A stretch of 18,383 bases of DNA, from NCBI GenBank assembly GCA_020438595.1, contig JAGQUI010000014.1, forward strand, positions 1-18,383. The letters are read 5' to 3'. How positions within the stretch are numbered: the stretch's first letter is position 1; every line of letters begins with the position of its first letter. The notes under the pieces are model-generated. The model was not told the DNA's origin, did no database searches, and was given only the letters and a program-made list of their open reading frames with translations. The position numbers and the translations under genes are program-made. Positions 15,669 to 18,383 of this stretch are shown in pieces. The stretch comes from Propionibacteriaceae bacterium (lineage in GTDB: Bacteria > Actinomycetota > Actinomycetes > Propionibacteriales > Propionibacteriaceae).

Positions 15669-15680
15669 GTTCGGCTCAGG
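15664..15680. terminator. Hairpin covering both convergent stop codons
   Basis: CCTGAG (15664-15669), loop TTCGG, and CTCAGG (15675-15680) form a perfect 6-bp stem. It contains the M23 stop (15666-15668) and the xerC stop (15676-15678), so one symmetrical structure could end both transcripts. There is no T-run. Confidence 0.4.
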
Positions 15681-16614
15681 CCCTCGGGTGGGCCTGCTGG
15701 TAGGCGCGGCGCAGCCGGTCGCCGGAGACGTGCGTGTACAGCTGGGTCGTGGCCAGCGAGGAGTGGCCGAGCATCTCCTGCACCGAACGCAGGTCGGCTC
15801 CACCCTCCAGCAGGTGCGTGGCCATCGCGTGGCGCAGCCCGTGGGGGCCCAGGTCGGGGGCGTCCGGCACCGCGGCGAGGGCACGGTGCACGATCCGGCG
15901 CACCACCCGCGGATCGATCCGCCCGCCCCGGTCGCCGACGAACACCGCCTGCCCGGCCTCCGGACGCGACAGTCGCGACCGCACCTCCAGCCAGGCTGCG
16001 AGCGACCTCAGTGCCGGCGCGCCCAGGGGCACGGTGCGCTGCTTGCCGCCCTTGCCGAGCACCCGCAGCAGGCCCCGCTGGGTGTCGAGGTCGCCCGTGT
16101 CGAGGCCCACGAGTTCGGAGACCCGGATGCCCGCGGCGTACAGGACCTCGACGATCGCGAGGTCGCGGCGGCGCGCGGCGCGCTCACCGGCGTCCTCGAT
16201 CTCGTCCACCCGCGCGGCCAGCGCATCCAGCGCCCGCCTCGCCTGGTCCGCCTCCACCGTCGGCGGCAGCCGCCGGTCGACCTTCGGCGAGCGCAGCGCC
16301 TGCGCCGGATCGCCCGGCAGCCGTCCGGTCCGGGCGGCCCAGGCGAAGAACGTCCGCACGCCGGCGGCCCGGCGCTGCAACGTGGCCCGGTCCGCGCCGG
16401 CGGCGTGCTGGTTGGCCAGCCAGGTGCGCAGGTCCGCCAGGGTCACGTCCGCGGGGTCACCCTCCCCCACCCGGGCCAGGTGCCCGAACAGGTTGAGCAG
16501 GTCCCCGGTGTAGGCGCGCACGGTGTGCTGCGACAGCCCGCGCTCCAGCCGCAGGTGGACCGCGAAGGCGTCCACCAGCGCCGCGGCCTGCGGCGAGAGC
16601 TCCTCGGCCTCCAC
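15676..16614 (-). CDS. xerC: Tyrosine recombinase XerC
   Basis: A 312-residue tyrosine recombinase of normal XerC/XerD length. The N-terminal SAM-like core-binding domain (about 10-105) includes HLRLERGLSQHTVRAYTGDL. The catalytic domain has Arg164 (AAGIRVSEL), Lys188 (LGKGGKQR), His258 and Arg261 (HGLRHAMATHLLEGG), His284 (MLGHSSLATTQLY) and the nucleophile Tyr293 (QLYTHV). The set is complete. XerC with XerD resolves chromosome dimers at dif. Location beside the rpsB block, as in many actinobacteria, supports the housekeeping XerC role over a phage integrase; no att site was seen. The GTG at 16614 gives MEAEELSPQAAALVDAFA; it is divergent from def with 89 nt between. Confidence 0.92.
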   Translation of the reverse strand: MEAEELSPQAAALVDAFAVHLRLERGLSQHTVRAYTGDLLNLFGHLARVGEGDPADVTLADLRTWLANQHAAGADRATLQRRAAGVRTFFAWAARTGRLPGDPAQALRSPKVDRRLPPTVEADQARRALDALAARVDEIEDAGERAARRRDLAIVEVLYAAGIRVSELVGLDTGDLDTQRGLLRVLGKGGKQRTVPLGAPALRSLAAWLEVRSRLSRPEAGQAVFVGDRGGRIDPRVVRRIVHRALAAVPDAPDLGPHGLRHAMATHLLEGGADLRSVQEMLGHSSLATTQLYTHVSGDRLRRAYQQAHPRA

Positions 16615-16668
16615 GTGGCCAGCGTTCCCGCGCGGCCCGCCCGGCGCAAGCGCACCCGCCGCGCGCCC

Positions 16669-16674
16669 TAAGAT
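16669..16674 (+). promoter_or_regulatory. Candidate -10 element for def
   Basis: TAAGAT lies 29 nt before the def ATG. A start near 16681 would leave a short leader with CAGGAG 9 nt before the ATG. The -35 region is not recognisable. Confidence 0.35.
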
Positions 16675-16703
16675 GTCGCACCGGAGAACAGGAGCATTCA
16701 GGT

Positions 16704-17294
16704 ATGGGCATCGAGGAGTTGACCAGCGGCGGCAAGCTGCTCCGGATCACGCGGTGGGGAGAGCCGGTGATGCACGCGAGGACGCGTCCGGTGACCGACT
16801 TCGACGACGACCTGCGCACCCTGATCCGGGACATGTTCACCACGATGGAGGTCGCGCACGGCGTCGGGCTCGCCGCCACCCAGGTGGGCGTCGACCTGTC
16901 GCTGTTCATCTACGACTGCCCCGACGCCGACGACATCAACCGGGTCGGCGTCGTCTGCAACCCCGTGGTCACCCTGCCCGAGGGCAACGCCCGCAACCTG
17001 GAATCCGCCGACGAGGGCTGCCTCTCGCTGCCCGGCGCGTTCCAGCCCCTGGCCCGGCCCGACAAGGCCACCTGCACGGGCGTCGACCCGTGGGGACAGC
17101 CGGTCACCGTGCACGGCACCGGACTGCTCGCGCGCTGCCTGCAGCACGAGACCGACCACCTCAACGGCACCGTCTTCGGCGACCGGCTCTCGAACCGGCT
17201 GCGGCGCAAGCTGTACGCCCAGCACGAGGAACTGGCCCACCTCTACCCCGACGAGTGGCCGGTGGCGCCGCGGAAGACCTCCGCCGACGAGTAG
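16704..17294 (+). CDS. def: Peptide deformylase
   Basis: A 196-residue deformylase with all three family motifs: GVGLAATQ (53-60), EGCLS (104-108) and HETDH (148-152). Cys106, His148 and His152 bind the metal and Glu149 is catalytic. It removes the formyl group from the initiator Met of nascent chains at the ribosome. There is a C-terminal extension after LRRKLYAQ, of the kind seen in actinobacterial enzymes. The ATG at 16704 has AGGAG at 9 nt. It is divergent from xerC and convergent with the RNA methyltransferase gene, with only 3 nt between the two stops. Confidence 0.95.
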   Translation: MGIEELTSGGKLLRITRWGEPVMHARTRPVTDFDDDLRTLIRDMFTTMEVAHGVGLAATQVGVDLSLFIYDCPDADDINRVGVVCNPVVTLPEGNARNLESADEGCLSLPGAFQPLARPDKATCTGVDPWGQPVTVHGTGLLARCLQHETDHLNGTVFGDRLSNRLRRKLYAQHEELAHLYPDEWPVAPRKTSADE

Positions 17295-17297
17295 GGA

Positions 17298-18101
17298 TCA
17301 GGCGAGCACGTAGCCGGCGATCGCGCTGGCCGCGGCCACGTTGAGCGAGTCGACACCCGCCCGCATGGGGATCCGCACCACGGCGTCCGCCGCGGCCACC
17401 CAGGCGGGGCTGAGCCCGTGGCCCTCGGTGCCGAGCAGCACCGCGAGCCGGTCGTCCGGACGCAGCGTGCCTGCGAAGGTCGCCAGGTCCACGGCGTCGT
17501 CGCGCAGGGCCAGCGCCGCGACCCGGAACCCCGCCTCGCGCAGCAGCGGTCCGATCGCGACCCCCACGTCCAGCCGCGCCCACGGCAGCGAGAACACGGT
17601 GCCCATCGACACCTTGATCGAACGCCGGTACAGCGGGTCGGCGCAGTGGGCGCTGACCAGCATCCCGTCCCAGCCGAGCCCGGCGGCGTTGCGGGCGATC
17701 GCGCCCACGTTGGTGTGGTCGACCAGGTCCTGCAGCACCATCACCCGCCGCCCGGCGAGCACGTCCGCGACGCCGTGCCGGGCCACCCGGTACAGCGAGC
17801 CGAGGGCGCCGCGGTGCACGTGGAAGCCGGTCACCTGCTCGGCCAGTTCCTCGCTGACCAGGTAGACGGGCACGTCGAGCGGGTCGAGCACGTCGGCGAG
17901 GCCGTCCAGCCAGCGTTCGGCGAGCAGGAAGGACCGGGCCGGGAACCCCGCCTCCAGCGCACGGCGGATCACGGTGCTGCCCTCGGCGATGAAGATGCCC
18001 TGCTCGGTCTCCAGCAGCCGCCGCAGGCTCGCCTCGCGGAGCCCGACGTAGTCCGCCAGCCGCGGGTCGTCGGCGGTCTCGATGGGGATCACGGTGGCCA
18101 C
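17298..18101 (-). CDS. SpoU/TrmH-family RNA 2'-O-methyltransferase
   Basis: A 267-residue SPOUT methyltransferase. An N-terminal substrate-binding domain (about 1-105, FIAEGSTVIRRALEAG) is followed by the SAM-binding trefoil-knot domain. Motif 1 is HTNVGAIARNAAGLG (129-143), motif 2 VLLGTEGHGLS (221-231) and motif 3 RIPMRAGVDSLNVAAASAI (243-261). It uses SAM to methylate a ribose 2'-OH in rRNA or tRNA; the exact nucleotide cannot be told from sequence. The GTG at 18101 lies 6 nt after a TAGAAT box, so the mRNA may be leaderless. It is convergent with def and divergent from the symporter-like gene. Confidence 0.9.
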   Translation of the reverse strand: MATVIPIETADDPRLADYVGLREASLRRLLETEQGIFIAEGSTVIRRALEAGFPARSFLLAERWLDGLADVLDPLDVPVYLVSEELAEQVTGFHVHRGALGSLYRVARHGVADVLAGRRVMVLQDLVDHTNVGAIARNAAGLGWDGMLVSAHCADPLYRRSIKVSMGTVFSLPWARLDVGVAIGPLLREAGFRVAALALRDDAVDLATFAGTLRPDDRLAVLLGTEGHGLSPAWVAAADAVVRIPMRAGVDSLNVAAASAIAGYVLA

Positions 18102-18107
18102 GGCGCG

Positions 18108-18126
18108 ATTCTAGGGACCCTAGGAT
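18108..18126. promoter_or_regulatory. Back-to-back -10 elements in one palindrome between the methyltransferase and symporter genes
   Basis: CTAGGG-A-CCCTAG (18111-18123) is a perfect 13-nt palindrome. On the minus strand TAGAAT (18113-18108) ends 6 nt before the GTG at 18101. On the plus strand TAGGAT (18121-18126) ends 8 nt before the ATG at 18135. Both fit TANNNT, and both distances would place transcription starts at or next to the start codons. -35 boxes are not evident. Confidence 0.45.
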
Positions 18127-18134
18127 GAGCCGCG

Positions 18135-18383
18135 ATGTCCTGGCTCTCCCGTCTCCCGATCGACAGGTTCCTGCTCGCCATCATCACGGCGGCGGTACTG
18201 GCGTCGATCTTCCCCGCCACCGGGGTGTGGGTGGACGTCATCGACGTGGCCACGACCATCGCGATCGGGCTGCTGTTCTTCCTCTACGGCGCCCGGCTCA
18301 GCCCCTCGGAGACCCTCGCCGGCCTGAAGCACTGGCGGCTGCACGCGACGATCCTGTCGTTCACCTACGTGCTGTTCCCGCTG
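18135..18383 (+). CDS. Bile acid:sodium symporter-like membrane protein, N-terminal part, cut by window edge
   Basis: Eighty-three residues are present. The protein starts MSWLSRLPIDRFLLAIITAA, then has VWVDVIDVATTIAIGLLFFL and YGARLSPSETLAGLKHWRLH. This matches the N-terminus of the SBF-like (YfeH-type) bile acid:sodium symporter family: two to three membrane segments with the FLYGARLS-type motif between them. Substrate cannot be inferred and family members are often not bile acid carriers. The ATG at 18135 has no clear Shine-Dalgarno and may be read from a nearly leaderless transcript. Confidence 0.8.
   Translation, partial: MSWLSRLPIDRFLLAIITAAVLASIFPATGVWVDVIDVATTIAIGLLFFLYGARLSPSETLAGLKHWRLHATILSFTYVLFPL

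Noticed and set aside
15676..16614. Tyrosine recombinase considered as an integrase of a mobile island
   Set aside because: It has XerC length and motifs, sits beside the conserved rpsB block, and no att repeats, tRNA or phage genes are nearby.

Overview
This is a very GC-rich window from a high-GC actinobacterium. The likely order is Pseudonocardiales, inferred from gene order, GTG/TTG starts, an extended S2 tail and a DUF222-HNH gene; the species cannot be named. Coding is dense on both strands, with many 1-4 nt overlaps. No tRNA, rRNA, CRISPR array, prophage or IS element was found.

Left part (1-2954): the C-terminal part of a GH38 alpha-mannosidase, a DUF2237 protein and a LOG-family Rossmann protein form a tightly overlapping + strand cluster. 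It is followed by three tandem copies of a 43-nt palindromic repeat.

Thiamine uptake locus (about 3019-6608): a TPP riboswitch with a hairpin over the ribosome binding site precedes ykoF, ykoE and a single gene that fuses both ECF ATPase domains to the EcfT membrane subunit. Together these form a predicted HMP/thiamine ECF transporter that TPP shuts off.

Middle (6630-8929): a DUF1801 gene (-), then a DUF222/HNH-endonuclease gene (+) broken by one exact 43-nt copy of the same repeat family. Removing precisely those 43 nt restores one open frame. The two full-length copies have different stem sequences that still pair, so structure is conserved rather than sequence. This is the most unusual signal in the window.

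Core block (8930-14726, minus strand, transcribed right to left): rpsB-tsf, a strong terminator, then pyrH-frr-cdsA-rlmN. This is the conserved actinobacterial translation, nucleotide and phospholipid cluster. rpsB has a candidate structured leader, and its protein has a roughly 120-residue Val/Ala/Glu repeat tail.

Right part (14727-18383): a secreted protein with two M23 domains (the first lacks both catalytic histidines), a convergent XerC-type recombinase, a divergent peptide deformylase, a SpoU/TrmH RNA methyltransferase and the start of a bile acid:sodium symporter-like gene. The last two are divergent from a shared palindrome that holds both -10 elements and implies leaderless or near-leaderless mRNAs.
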